A stretch of 64,000 nt of DNA from Trigonopsis variabilis (lineage: Eukaryota > Ascomycota > Trigonopsidomycetes > Trigonopsidales > Trigonopsidaceae): positions 1,426,001 to 1,490,000 of the forward strand of contig PPXM03000001.1 of NCBI GenBank assembly GCA_003707065.3. The letters are read 5' to 3'. The translations under genes and the position numbers were made by a program. The stretch's first letter is position 1; the number at the start of each line of letters is the position of its first letter. Shown piece after piece: positions 23,242-35,192 of the stretch. The notes beneath the pieces were generated by a model. It saw only the letters and a program-made list of their open reading frames with translations. It searched no databases and was not told the DNA's origin.

Positions 23242-23343
23242 GTACCGTGGGAATCAAAATTGTATATAGACGCAACAATACCAATTTATAGACTTTGACC
23301 CTCATGTCTCTTGTGCTTGAAATTATGTTGACCGTAGAACGGC

Positions 23344-24612
<1,269 letters not shown>

Positions 24613-24848
24613 GAAAGAGGAGATCGAACTCTTGTAATTAACCCGGAATTTTCTGGAGGTCGAGACAAGACGGAATTGTTTACTCTTGCTGGGAGTTGTA
24701 GCGCTAGAGGTAAACAGGTGTTGCTTGAGCAACCAGACCGAGGTTTGAGACAAGACCGGGTAACAAGGGCCAACCAGTGGTAACGCCTTGCAGAGCGGAA
24801 CAAGAATTTTTTCAGTGGGAAAAGGACGGTAAAGTGGAGGTGTATACG

Positions 24849-25733
24849 ATGATGAATCGAATATTTCCAAATCAAATAAAAGGACTGGGCTCGTTAGTTC
24901 GAGCTAGAGGATTAGCATCGGAAGCGTCGGAGAAGGTGACTGGATTGGACAAAGCTCGACTTCAAGCAGGCTTAATCCTTAGTCGAGCACCCATTATCAC
25001 CCAAGAAAAGAAAGGTTTGGAGAAAGCATACTATGATTACATGGGAGAGCTAGAAAGGAGGTCAATGCAAACATTTCCTTATCGATTCTATTACAAAAAA
25101 GGGAGTTTAATAGAGCAGGAGTATATTGCAAGTCGCAAGCTCCCAGCCTTTAGGTATACAGACACTTGGTATCCTAATGGACCTCCTGATGTCAAGAACG
25201 ATCGAGATCGTCGGTCGAAAGAGAATATTGTCATCCCTATTAAGAAAGAGTACACTTATACTGATACTGGTGAAGCGATATTAGACGAATCCAAGATCAA
25301 GAAGATGACCTTCAACTCCAGGACGACAGAAGCCGATCGCCAAAATGATACAAAATCACTAGCGAGAAGTCTAGACCGAACTCTCTATCTCCTAGTCAAA
25401 CAGAATGGCTTTTATCAATTTCCAACGTTTGATATTCCCAAGTCCAATTCGCCTGGCCTCCACACTCTAGTTGCAAACGAAATCAAACAACTAGGAGGTC
25501 CTGATATGAACTTATGGGTTGTCTCTCGGAACCCCGCTGCTCTGTATAAATACAATATCAAGGACTCAGAGGAATCGGCACGCGTCTATATGATGAAAGG
25601 ACATATCTTTGCTGGGCAATTTGTTCCGAATCAATCTGTTGAAGATTATGCTTGGCTAACAAAACAAGAACTGCTCGATAAAGTCAGCCCTTCTTATGCC
25701 TCTCAACTCCAAGTCCTTTTATCAGATATATAG
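24849..25733 (+). CDS. MRPL17: Mitochondrial ribosomal protein mL46 (MrpL17)
   Basis: A single-exon 294-residue protein. The start MMNRIFPNQIKGLGSLVRARG is an amphipathic basic presequence. The open frame continues upstream only from a GTG, so the ATG at 24849 (or 24852) is used. The body matches the mL46 family: PIITQEKKGLEKAYYDY near residues 50-66, and a Nudix-like C-terminal domain with the GLHTLVANEI and VYMMKGHIFAGQF segments. mL46 is a structural protein of the large mitoribosomal subunit; the Nudix fold in this family is not catalytic. Confidence 0.92.
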   Translation: MMNRIFPNQIKGLGSLVRARGLASEASEKVTGLDKARLQAGLILSRAPIITQEKKGLEKAYYDYMGELERRSMQTFPYRFYYKKGSLIEQEYIASRKLPAFRYTDTWYPNGPPDVKNDRDRRSKENIVIPIKKEYTYTDTGEAILDESKIKKMTFNSRTTEADRQNDTKSLARSLDRTLYLLVKQNGFYQFPTFDIPKSNSPGLHTLVANEIKQLGGPDMNLWVVSRNPAALYKYNIKDSEESARVYMMKGHIFAGQFVPNQSVEDYAWLTKQELLDKVSPSYASQLQVLLSDI

Positions 25734-26312
25734 ATTCTTCCTCCGTCCTATTTTAAGGATCGAAAAGCAAGTTTACTAGTCTTACCGCTACTGAGCCACC
25801 TTGAATATGACTGAGCCCCATTTAGTCAGGTCTATATATGGGAAGTGTTGTAAATATATCCCAGATGAATGTCGAATAGGTTATTAATTCAACTGTAGCA
25901 ACCGTAGAGCCATGCAACTATAAGGATGAGCTTTCTACCTCTCAGAAAGGCGGGGGTTTCATCTCAGTTTAAATAGCAAACCTAATTGCTCTCCACGGGA
26001 ATAAGAACAACATACAAGCTAAGCAAGATGATATAATTTCATTTATATCCCTAGAAATATTTCACACTCCTTCCTCCTTGAATTGGACCGGGGTTGCGGG
26101 CTGGCTGGTTTGATCATCCTCAATACCTCTGCACGTATCAAGTGTCGCTCGAAACCCACTAAAGGTCCAACATTTTTTTGTCCGCTTTTGCTCTCATTTC
26201 ACGTGTTCAACTGGTTTATGGCTATATTATTCGCTCTGATTTTCAGATAAGCCTGTAAGATCTGTGCAAAACGACGTGAAACTGACTAATTTAGGCCTTA
26301 AGCCATTTGACC
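25734..26312. other. mL46/DRS2 intergenic region with uORF and leader intron
   Basis: A 579-nt tandem gap with no further protein gene. A 10-codon upstream reading frame (26218-26250, MAILFALIFR) is followed by a likely 5'-leader intron at 26255-26294 (GTAAGA donor, CTGACTAAT branch, TTTAG acceptor), 18 nt before the DRS2 ATG. Confidence 0.5.
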
Positions 26313-29300
26313 ATGTCTCGAGCGAGTGCCGAAGCGAATCTTCTTGATCTGGACGATACTCGACAGTCTTTAGATATAGACAATCCGTTTAATTCTTTGT
26401 CGAACGCTCAAACAACGAATCCTTTTAATGATTCGACTACTAGTGGTCCTTCACATCCAACGAGGGATTATCACGACCCATTTCTTGACGGTGATGACGA
26501 TTCATTAGATTCAGAGTCGGTTCATATTTCAAACGGAAACCTGGGTCATAATGTCATTAGAACTGATACCAATATTGGACCAGAGGATATGGACGATCTC
26601 CGGTCCTTGAATAATGCATACCTGGAAGGAGATGATAATCTGTTTGATGAAGATGCTCTATATTATTCTTCCAATCCGGATAGGAATATGTCTCTGAAAA
26701 GGTCAAATACGGGCAATCGAATCTCGGGTCTGATAGGAAAGATAGGTGGGGTTACTCATAAGTTGAGTAGGTCCCATCAATATCAAGAAATGGATGTTCC
26801 TTTGAATGATTTGGATAATAGCACAGGATTACCTATCAACGAAGAGATTCATGATACTTCTGATTTGCCTCTGCGTTCAACAAAGTCTAGATTGTTTAAT
26901 TTTGAAGCCATCAAGGATTTCTTCACGAGATCAAAGGTCGACCCGAGTACACTTGGTCCAAGACAAATCTTCATTAACGATCATACCTCGAATAAGCAGT
27001 TTCGTTACGTCGATAACCATATTAGTACTTCGAAATACAATATTTTCACCTTCCTCTTCAAATTCCTATCTGAGCAGTTCTCCAAATATGCAAATCTCTT
27101 CTTCCTCATTACTTCCTGCATCCAACAAGTTCCTAATGTTTCACCGACCAATCAATTTACGACACTTGGAACTCTCATTGTCGTTCTATGCGTTTCTGCA
27201 GTCAAGGAGTTAATCGAAGATTATAAACGCCATGCTGCTGATAAAGAACTGAATGAATCCCCTGCGCTTGTCCTCGTTGGTGATGTTTTCAAGCGAAGGA
27301 AGTGGATAAATGTGGCAGTAGGAGATATCGTTCGAGTTGAGTCAGGTGAAGATTTCCCGGCTGATCTAGTTATCCTGTCGTCGTCTGAACCTGAGGGTCT
27401 TTGTTACATAGAGACTTCTAATCTAGATGGAGAGACCAACTTGAAGATCAAGCAAGCTCTACCTGAAACTTCGCATTTGGTCGATCCTGCTAAATTGGCC
27501 AGTATGAAAGGAAAGATTGTATCCGAGCATCCTAATAGCAGCCTATACACTTATGAAGCCACCCTGGAACTGGAAGAACCCGATGGTACTCATAAAGATA
27601 TACCGTTGACTCCTGATCAACTTCTTCTTCGTGGAGCCACATTGAGAAATACTGTATGGATCCATGGTGTTGTTGTCTTCACCGGCCATGAAACAAAATT
27701 AATTCGAAATGCTACTGCGGCTCCCATCAAGAAAACAGCCATGGAACATGCCCTGAACTATCAGATTCTTCTGCTATTCTTTGTTCTCATTATTCTCTCC
27801 TTCATATCTTCCTTGGGTCATGTTATAATGCTCGCTAGACAAAGAAATAGTGCTTGGTATCTCCTCCTTGAGGGTGAAAACCTGCTGGGATTTTTCTTTA
27901 GAGATTTGTTGACATATTGGGTGCTCTTTTCGAGTTTGGTTCCTATCAGCTTGTTCGTTACGGTCGAGATTGTCAAATACTACCAAGCTTTTCTGATCAG
28001 CTCGGATCTTGATATGTATTATGCGCCTACTGACCAGCCCTCAATATGTCGGACGTCAAGTCTTGTTGAAGAGCTAGGCCAGATCAATTACATATTCTCG
28101 GATAAAACAGGGACACTGACCAGAAATGTCATGGAGTTTAAAGGATGCTCCATTGCAGGGATCGCCTACGCTGATGAAGTCCCTGAAGATAAACGTCCAA
28201 CGATTGAAAATGGTGTTCCAGTCGGAATTCACCCCTTTTCCGAGATTTCTGAAGGCTTTCAAAACAATCCGAATGCCACGATCATCAACGAGTTCCTCAC
28301 TCTCCTCGCCACTTGTCATACTGTAATTCCAGAAATTGTCGAGGAACGCTATGATGCTCCGCCAAAGGTTAGATACCAGGCAGCATCGCCAGATGAAGGC
28401 GCTCTGGTAGAAGGTGCTGCGAAGTTAGGATATGAATTTTGTGTGCGTAAACCTCGGTCTGTTACTGTCAGTATCCACGGAGAAGATCTTGAATACGAGC
28501 TGCTTAATATATGTGAGTTTAATTCGACACGAAAGAGAATGTCAGCTATTCTACGATGTCCCGACGGAAAGATCCGACTGTACACTAAAGGAGCTGATAC
28601 CGTGATTTTTGAAAGATTGGCGGTCGGTTGTCCATTCTTCGACGTTACTGTCAAACATCTAGAAGATTATGCCGCCGATGGATTACGAACTTTATGTCTG
28701 GCAATGCGAATAATACCAGAAGAAGAATATTTGGCGTGGTTGCCCAAGTATCAAGAAGCTGCAACTTCACTTGGGAACCGACAAGAAAGGCTTGATGAAG
28801 TCGCGGAGTTGATTGAAAAGAATTTAGTTTTCTTGGGAGCAACGGCAATTGAAGACAAACTGCAAGATGGAGTTCCCGATACAATTCACACTCTTCAGCA
28901 GGCTGGAATCAAGATATGGGTCTTGACTGGTGACCGTCAAGAAACTGCTATTAATATTGGAATGAGTTGTAAATTGATCAGTGAGGATATGTCTTTACTG
29001 ATTGTGAATGAAGAGACAAAGGAAGCCACTCGGAAGAATATTGAGAAGAAACTTAGTGCAATTCGAAGCCAAGACCTGGGAGGGGTCGAAATAGATATTA
29101 TTGCTTTAGTTATTGATGGAAAGTCTTTAACGTTTGCTCTAGAAGAAGATCTGGAAGCAGATTTCTTGGACCTTGCTATATTGTGCAAAGCTGTGATTTG
29201 CTGTAGGGTCTCACCCTTACAAAAGGCACTGGTGGTGAAGTTGGCCAAGAAAAGAACAAAATCTTTACTCTTAGCCATTGGAGATGGGGCCAACGATGTG

Positions 29301-30341
29301 AGTATGATCCAGGCAGCTCATGTAGGAGTCGGCATCAGCGGGATGGAAGGAATGCAGGCAGCACGAAGTGCGGATATTTCGATTGGTCAGTTCAAATATC
29401 TCAAAAAGCTCCTTTTGGTTCATGGAACGTGGAGCTATCAGCGACTGAGTAAGGTAATTCTCTACTCGTTCTATAAGAATATCGCCTTTTCCATGACCCA
29501 GTTCTGGTTTGTCTTTTTCTGTGCATTTTCAGGGCAAACTATCTATGAGTCATGGACAATGACCTTTTACAATGTGGTATTCACTGTCTTCCCTCCCTTC
29601 TTTCTTGGAGTGCTTGATCAGTTTCTCAGTGCTCGGCTGCTAGACCGCTATCCCCAGCTGTATAAGTTGGGCCAAGCCGGAGCATTTTTCAACGTTAGGA
29701 GCTTCGTGTCATGGATCCTAAATGGGTTTTACCATTCCATGATTCTATTTTTTGGATCAATTCTTGTCATTGGATCTCGATCTGTTCTCAAGTCGGGTCT
29801 GATGGATGATCTTTGGGTTTGGGGCTGTAGTCTCTATACATGTGCTTTGATCACAGTCATTGGGAAAGCAGCCTTGATCACCAATATGTGGAATCACTAC
29901 AGCGTCTTTGCCATCTTTGGCTCTCTTGGTCTTTGGATGTTCCTCTTTCCTCTGTACTCCATCATTGCCCCCAAGATCGGCATTTCTATCGAGCTGAATG
30001 GCGTGGTCTCTCACATGTATCCCGAGGCCTTCTTCTGGGCTATGTCGTTAATCCTTCCGGGCGTCTGTCTATTGCGAGACGTGGCATGGAAGTATGCCCG
30101 ACGCACCTACTGGCCCAAGTCCTACCATTGGGTCCAAGAGATCCAGAAGTACAACCTTGCAGATACCCGGCCACAAATCAAACAATTTGAAAAAGCAATC
30201 AGGAAAGTACGGCAAGTTCAACGGATGCGCAAACAGCGTGGTTTTGCCTTTTCTCAGGGTGATGAGGGACAAGAAAAACTGGTCAGGGCGTATGATACGA
30301 CCATGGGAAGAGGTCGCTACGGTGAATTGAAAACTTTGTAA
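26313..30341 (+). CDS. DRS2: P4-type ATPase, aminophospholipid flippase Drs2
   Basis: A 1342-residue protein with an uninterrupted coding sequence. Residues 1-230 are a polar cytosolic tail with NPF motifs (DNPFNSL, TNPFND) that could bind EH-domain endocytic proteins. The actuator loop has SNLDGETNLK, the phosphorylation site Asp597 is in DKTGTLTRN, and the hinge VGDGANDVSMIQ and the P4 signature GISGMEGMQAARSAD follow. About ten membrane segments are visible. Drs2 flips phosphatidylserine and phosphatidylethanolamine to the cytosolic leaflet at the trans-Golgi. The first in-frame ATG is 26313; a leader intron probably precedes it. The CEM1 start follows 108 nt downstream. Confidence 0.95.
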   Translation: MSRASAEANLLDLDDTRQSLDIDNPFNSLSNAQTTNPFNDSTTSGPSHPTRDYHDPFLDGDDDSLDSESVHISNGNLGHNVIRTDTNIGPEDMDDLRSLNNAYLEGDDNLFDEDALYYSSNPDRNMSLKRSNTGNRISGLIGKIGGVTHKLSRSHQYQEMDVPLNDLDNSTGLPINEEIHDTSDLPLRSTKSRLFNFEAIKDFFTRSKVDPSTLGPRQIFINDHTSNKQFRYVDNHISTSKYNIFTFLFKFLSEQFSKYANLFFLITSCIQQVPNVSPTNQFTTLGTLIVVLCVSAVKELIEDYKRHAADKELNESPALVLVGDVFKRRKWINVAVGDIVRVESGEDFPADLVILSSSEPEGLCYIETSNLDGETNLKIKQALPETSHLVDPAKLASMKGKIVSEHPNSSLYTYEATLELEEPDGTHKDIPLTPDQLLLRGATLRNTVWIHGVVVFTGHETKLIRNATAAPIKKTAMEHALNYQILLLFFVLIILSFISSLGHVIMLARQRNSAWYLLLEGENLLGFFFRDLLTYWVLFSSLVPISLFVTVEIVKYYQAFLISSDLDMYYAPTDQPSICRTSSLVEELGQINYIFSDKTGTLTRNVMEFKGCSIAGIAYADEVPEDKRPTIENGVPVGIHPFSEISEGFQNNPNATIINEFLTLLATCHTVIPEIVEERYDAPPKVRYQAASPDEGALVEGAAKLGYEFCVRKPRSVTVSIHGEDLEYELLNICEFNSTRKRMSAILRCPDGKIRLYTKGADTVIFERLAVGCPFFDVTVKHLEDYAADGLRTLCLAMRIIPEEEYLAWLPKYQEAATSLGNRQERLDEVAELIEKNLVFLGATAIEDKLQDGVPDTIHTLQQAGIKIWVLTGDRQETAINIGMSCKLISEDMSLLIVNEETKEATRKNIEKKLSAIRSQDLGGVEIDIIALVIDGKSLTFALEEDLEADFLDLAILCKAVICCRVSPLQKALVVKLAKKRTKSLLLAIGDGANDVSMIQAAHVGVGISGMEGMQAARSADISIGQFKYLKKLLLVHGTWSYQRLSKVILYSFYKNIAFSMTQFWFVFFCAFSGQTIYESWTMTFYNVVFTVFPPFFLGVLDQFLSARLLDRYPQLYKLGQAGAFFNVRSFVSWILNGFYHSMILFFGSILVIGSRSVLKSGLMDDLWVWGCSLYTCALITVIGKAALITNMWNHYSVFAIFGSLGLWMFLFPLYSIIAPKIGISIELNGVVSHMYPEAFFWAMSLILPGVCLLRDVAWKYARRTYWPKSYHWVQEIQKYNLADTRPQIKQFEKAIRKVRQVQRMRKQRGFAFSQGDEGQEKLVRAYDTTMGRGRYGELKTL

Positions 30342-30449
30342 TGCATCGAATGCCTATGTGTCTAAAAAATGGAATGGTCATACAACATCGTCGTAGCCGT
30401 CATGAGTGCGGATCTGTCAGCAACCGTTACACATCCCCAGATATATTTT

Positions 30450-31912
30450 ATGACTCCTCCGCGCAGGGTTGTGATTACCGGGTTAGGAGCAGTGACTCCG
30501 TTAGCTTTAGGTAGTATGCAAGGGGTCATGGAGAATTAACGTGAAAGGAGCCAAGGAATCGTTCCGGCGACTCTTAAAAGGAGAGACGGGCACCGTATCC
30601 ACTGTAGACCGTCTAGGAGAAGATGCCAAAGCAATTTCCTGTCAAGTAGCGGGATTTATTCCTCGAGGATCAAAGGAAGATCATGGATATTTGGAATCGG
30701 ACTGGTTCAAAGCTGGTGTATGAGTCTGGGAGGGATGAGCATCAAGCTGACTGATAGGAACTGAGACGTTTAGCCAAATTTAGTCAGTATGCTTTAGTGG
30801 CGACCCGAGAAGCATTCAAAGATGCTGGATGGAAGCCTGAGAGCGATGAGGAGAAAGAAAGCACGGTATTATTTTCAATTGGGCGACGCTAACGTCAGGG
30901 TGTATGTGTGGGATCAGGAATCGGCAGTTTTGAAGATTACTATAATACAGCCGAGCTGTCTATCGAGAAGGTATGAAGAGAGAGGAGGAATATCTAATTA
31001 TTTTAGAAATACAACAAGATATCTCCCTTATTTATGCCACGAGCTCTGAACAACATGGCGGGAGGTAACATCTCCATTGAGTTTGGACTGCAAGGACCTC
31101 TTCATTCAGCATCCACGGCCTGTGCTACCGGAGCTCACTCTATTGGAGATGCGTTTAGGTTCATAAAGTATGGATACATGAATGCGGCTGTGTGTGGCGG
31201 ATCAGAAGCTAGTATCAACGTGCCTGCGTTGGCGGGATTTGCCAGGGCCAGGAGTTTGGCCACCGCTTTCAATGACAGTCCTCATGAAGCTTCGCGTCCG
31301 TTTGATCAGCGACGGAATGGGTTTGTTATGGGAGAAGGAGCAGGTATAATGATTCTCGAAGAGCTCGAGGCTGCCAAGGCCCGTGGAGCCAAAATTTACG
31401 GCGAAGTTGTTGGATATGGATGCTCGGGTGATGCAAGTCATTTAACTGCACCGCCTGCTGATGGCAAGGGAGCCTACCTGGCCATGGCTCGCGCTCTTAA
31501 AGAAGGTAATGTCCCTCCCAAGGCAGTTGATTATGTCAATGCCCATGCTACGTCTACACCATTGGGTGATATTGCTGAGAATCGGGCGATCAAGCGGTTG
31601 CTGCTCGGTCCAGATGGTAAGGACAAGACCCAGGATGTCAACATATCCTCTTCCAAAGGAGCTATCGGCCACTTACTAGGAGCGTCAGGTGCCGTAGAAG
31701 CCATTTTCACGATAATGGCTCTCGATCAAGGTGTTCTTCCTCCCACGGCTAACCTGGATAACCCGGGCGACGTCAACGGAGACGTGAGCGAGTTTGACTG
31801 CAACTATGTCCCCAAGGTTCCCCAAGAACTAGCCAATATTGATGCTGTCTTGACAAATAGCTTCGGTTTTGGAGGCGTAAATGCCAGTCTTTGTTTCCGG
31901 CGCTATGCCTAA
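30450..31912 (+). CDS. CEM1: Mitochondrial beta-ketoacyl-ACP synthase
   Basis: Five exons give 438 residues: 30450-30510, 30548-30717, 30758-30865, 30899-30970 and 31007-31912. The introns are 33-40 nt. The start MTPPRRVVITGLGAVTPL is the canonical KAS II N-terminus. The active site is Cys176 (STACATG), His317 (NAHATSTPLGD) and His359 (GAIGHLLGASGA). The enzyme elongates acyl-ACP in type II mitochondrial fatty-acid synthesis, which supplies lipoate. No presequence is obvious from this start; in-frame ATGs at 30369 and 30402 would add 27 or 16 residues with no clear targeting character. Confidence 0.95.
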
Positions 31913-32200
31913 TCGTTACCGATCGCGCCTGAAGAGTCGCGTCTCAGCCCAGAACTCTGGATAAAGAAGCCTGGTCAGGTCATCTACCGATTTGAAGAAA
32001 AGAACTATAGATTATGTAAATAGGAAGAATATGCTCTTAAAGGCAACACGTTTATCAGATCGTGGTTGTCTAGGTGAGGCGCTCTGGTCGTTGTAATCTC
32101 GTGACTTTTTTAGATCGGAACCCCTGGCTAAAGGAGATATAGCCCATCATCCTATAGTCTCACCCCACACCCTTGGAAATTCGACCACGGGCTTTGTGTA

Positions 32201-33652
32201 ATGGAAGAAAAGCTACAGAAGAAATTAAAGAGGACATTGTCAAAATTAAGTCCTCGACGGAGAAAGTCGCTCAAAAAAGAACAATCGACTGCCGGAAGCG
32301 ATACCATCACGGCCAGTGGGGCTGGTCGCCAATCAATAGAATCGTCTCCTTCAACTCGACAGCAACAACCACGCACGCTAGAGTCGTCGCCTTTACACAA
32401 ACAGCAGCAACCTCGCACGCTAGAGTCGTCGCCTTTACACAGACAACAGCAACCTCGCAAGACTGCAATGACCATGGAACCGTCATCGCCAACGACGGAA
32501 GAATTGAGTGAAAGAGAGGGAAGTACATTATCAGGGACAGAGCATACACCACATACGTCGATGACTTCGTCTTCACATTCGATTTCTTCTCAAGCCAGTG
32601 GGCAAGAGTCATCAGTGATCTACAAGACGGCAACTAAGGCGTTTCTGAATCGCGAGTTTACTGAAGCGCTTGCCATTCTTAGTCCAATGCTGAAGAGCGG
32701 ACAAGAACTGAACAAGAGTGAGCGAATCAAGTTCTGGAGTTTATATTTTGCGACATTGGATGCGTTATATGGAGACCCCAAGAGTCAAGGGTCGGGGGCG
32801 ATTCCTAAGCTCGAATCTGACGTTTGGAGAGAGATCCATGTTTTCTATCAAAAGGTTGAAAACATTGATAGTGAGGTGATTTTATCATACTTGATGGCCT
32901 GCTTAAAGGCCGGAGTCAGCCTTAGCGTTCTTCAACAGCAGGTCGAAGAGTACTTGAATAAGACCAAGGTTGATCTGAACGATTCTAGTGATATTGATAA
33001 GTATTCAAAGGTTGTATCAGTTTACACTTATCATATTTTAGGAGGTCAAGGTGAATGGGACGTGGCTAAGGGATTCATTGAGGGAGACAGCATTTTGGGT
33101 CAAGATAGACAGACCAAGTTATTGGAGTCAGTGGACAGGGCAAAGGCAACTGCTGCTCAGTTGGAACAGGAACGACTTGAAAAGAACAAGAAGGAGGAGG
33201 AAGCGGCTGCTGCTGCCGCTGCTGAAAAAAAGGCAGCGGAGGAGAAACAACGATTAGAAGAAGAACAAGCGGAGAAGAATAAGGAGCTTGAAAGTCGAGC
33301 CAAAGTTGAAACCACAGGATCTTCACCTATAGAGCAGGAGCAGTTATTAGGTCCAAGTGATAGTTCAAAACGGGACCCACACCATCTGCCTGTTGCCAAA
33401 GTGTCCAATCACTCTCACGTGCAAAACATACTAAGTGGATCATATAAAAACTGGCTGTCTAAATTCAGACGCCGCCTTGGGTTATCTCCTTCTTCATCCT
33501 CGTTGATACTTCGGTCTACTCTGGGTATCGCTCTCTTCATAATCTTTTGGGCCTCGCCTAGAGGACGCGAACAACTAAGACTGGCAATCGGACAGTTATT
33601 GAATAAGGTCTTTTCTACCGTTAAGATGGGGGTTAATGTTCGGTACATGTAA
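32201..33652 (+). CDS. PEX26: Fungal peroxin 26-like tail-anchored protein
   Basis: A 483-residue single-exon protein. Residues 1-135 are low-complexity and include a 14-residue tandem repeat. A helical domain at ~140-300 has TATKAFLNREFTEALAIL and VYTYHILGGQGEWDVAKGFI, which correspond to the KAWLKRDY-like start and the LYTLHVLPRNGEWDYAREFI-like block I recall from fungal Pex26 proteins. A Glu/Lys/Ala coiled coil follows (~310-370). Near the C-terminus a single hydrophobic segment (SSLILRSTLGIALFIIFWA) with a basic flank is typical of a tail anchor. Pex26/Pex15 proteins dock the Pex1-Pex6 ATPase on peroxisomes to recycle the import receptor Pex5. The family call rests on memory of the pattern, so it is less certain than its neighbours. 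Confidence 0.65.
   Translation: MEEKLQKKLKRTLSKLSPRRRKSLKKEQSTAGSDTITASGAGRQSIESSPSTRQQQPRTLESSPLHKQQQPRTLESSPLHRQQQPRKTAMTMEPSSPTTEELSEREGSTLSGTEHTPHTSMTSSSHSISSQASGQESSVIYKTATKAFLNREFTEALAILSPMLKSGQELNKSERIKFWSLYFATLDALYGDPKSQGSGAIPKLESDVWREIHVFYQKVENIDSEVILSYLMACLKAGVSLSVLQQQVEEYLNKTKVDLNDSSDIDKYSKVVSVYTYHILGGQGEWDVAKGFIEGDSILGQDRQTKLLESVDRAKATAAQLEQERLEKNKKEEEAAAAAAAEKKAAEEKQRLEEEQAEKNKELESRAKVETTGSSPIEQEQLLGPSDSSKRDPHHLPVAKVSNHSHVQNILSGSYKNWLSKFRRRLGLSPSSSSLILRSTLGIALFIIFWASPRGREQLRLAIGQLLNKVFSTVKMGVNVRYM
32360..32461 (+). repeat. In-frame 42-bp minisatellite in the PEX26-like gene
   Basis: Two full 42-bp units (32360-32401, 32402-32443) and an 18-nt partial third unit encode QQQPRTLESSPLHK repeats. 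A 32-nt core from CGCACGCTAG through TTTACACA is identical between units 1 and 2, indicating recent duplication or homogenisation. Confidence 0.9.
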
Positions 33653-34120
33653 TTTCTTTCTAGTCTAGTTTTTCCCGGTTCACCTCTCTCATCCTCGTCG
33701 TAGCTCCATGATCTGAGGGCATTGTCTCGTCGTCGCCGTGTATCGCACGTCGCACCGCTTGGCTCTCTTCGGCTTTCATACTGACATTCCATCCAATATT
33801 TATCATACCTGGTCGATATGGCCTGGCAGAACGTTGGGGCTTTTCCGGAACAAGATAAAGGTGAGTGCTTGATGATTTGGAATCGGCTGACCGGGTTCTC
33901 GTGCGGATGGTATGGGTAGGTCGACCGCTCAGCGCATATTAGCATTTTGCGTATAATAGTGATATGGATCGGACTGTCTAAACTAGGACGTTTTCTACAG
34001 CGGACTGGGAGCCTTAGAGTCTCGAGTTCGGAGTCTTCGATGTCTGGTGCAGAGTTTCGACGCATCAGAAGCATCGTGATCTATATGCGGATGCTATTAT
34101 GTGCATTTTTCTGAGCTGCC
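33653..34120. other. Intergenic region with a weak small-gene candidate
   Basis: No secure gene. On the plus strand an ATG near 33818 opens MAWQNVGAFPEQDK and runs into a good GTGAGT donor, but no downstream acceptor gives a convincing second exon. On the minus strand an open frame at 33415-34074 runs antisense into the PEX26-like gene and has no family motif. Confidence 0.4.
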
Positions 34121-35143
34121 ATGTCTATCTATAATCATCTGTCTATATCACGTGAAGAATCGATGAGCTCAAACAATAGTGATATCCACGAGGGCCTACC
34201 CCATATTAGTGAGCGGGATCGGGAAGACTTTGACGGGTTTGAGACTGTGACTGGGGTTGGAGAGTACATTACTTGCAATGACTGTGGACGACCTATTCTT
34301 CGACGCGCGTTCGAGGCTCATACAGAATCATGCTCGGGAGCCAAGGACCCAGAGGGCCCGACGAACTCAAAAAACCAGAAGGACAAAGTGAAGATTGAAG
34401 CCAAGACAACGGCTCCGACAAAAACAGCTCCTGAGAAAGAAAAAGTGGTTATCCGGTTGAAGAAAAGGAAAGCGGAAAGTGAAACGCCCAAGAAGAAAGA
34501 ACCCAAAAAGAAGAAAACCACGACCAAAGGTGCATCTAAAGCCTCTCGCAAGGTTATCGATGTCGAGAGGCAGTGCGGAGTGCCTCTTCCTCAAGGAGGG
34601 TTTTGCGCCCGATCTCTTACGTGCAAAACACATGCCATCAGCGCCAAGAGGGCCGTTCCGGGCAGGTCCCAGCCTTTTGACGTTCTCTTGGCTCTTTATC
34701 AGAAGCAAAGCCGGGCAAAGCAGGCTGCTGCCACCGGCAATGCGATTTCAAGTTACGATGAGTACGAAGACAGTCTGGTGGCCGACCCTGACGAAGAGGT
34801 CGCTTCGGTCTTTGCGGGCGTGGAGCGAGCAAAACCAGTTCCTTTAGAAACCAGAGTTATTATGCCTACAAGTATACGGACAGGATTCTTTCGGATGCGA
34901 GAAATGCTCGCATCTGCGTTTCTACCTCGCATGACAGGGCCCGCAGGGGTGGGAGGAATAGTAGGCCGGTCAGTGCTGATCGACCCAAACAACCCTCAAG
35001 ATATACACTATGTCCGCTCGGTCAATGCCCGGATCCAACAAATGAAACAGCATCAGTTACAACAGCAGCAACAGGCAGCCTTGCAGCAAGCTGCGCTTGC
35101 CAAGGCTCGTCAACAAAAGGCCCCGATCAAGAGTGAGAGCTGA
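34121..35143 (+). CDS. SGF73: SAGA complex subunit Sgf73 (ataxin-7 homologue)
   Basis: A 340-residue single-exon protein. An N-terminal zinc finger is formed by CNDCGRPILRRAFEAHTESC (about residues 52-71). A Lys-rich linker follows, then the SCA7 domain at ~148-200 with CGVPLPQGGFC, CKTH and GRSQPFDVLL. The C-terminus is Gln/Ala-rich (residues ~308-335). Sgf73 anchors the H2B deubiquitinase module to the SAGA coactivator, with its zinc finger inserted into that module. It converges on OCA6 with 49 nt between stop codons. Confidence 0.93.
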   Translation: MSIYNHLSISREESMSSNNSDIHEGLPHISERDREDFDGFETVTGVGEYITCNDCGRPILRRAFEAHTESCSGAKDPEGPTNSKNQKDKVKIEAKTTAPTKTAPEKEKVVIRLKKRKAESETPKKKEPKKKKTTTKGASKASRKVIDVERQCGVPLPQGGFCARSLTCKTHAISAKRAVPGRSQPFDVLLALYQKQSRAKQAAATGNAISSYDEYEDSLVADPDEEVASVFAGVERAKPVPLETRVIMPTSIRTGFFRMREMLASAFLPRMTGPAGVGGIVGRSVLIDPNNPQDIHYVRSVNARIQQMKQHQLQQQQQAALQQAALAKARQQKAPIKSES

Positions 35144-35192
35144 GAAAGAACCGGGATAAATTACGTCAGGCTATTTCGATCAGCACGACAGA

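Noticed and set aside
33415-34074. 219-codon minus-strand open frame
   Set aside because: Much of it lies antisense to the end of the PEX26-like gene, it has no family motif, and its composition looks like a shadow of the GC-rich coding strand.
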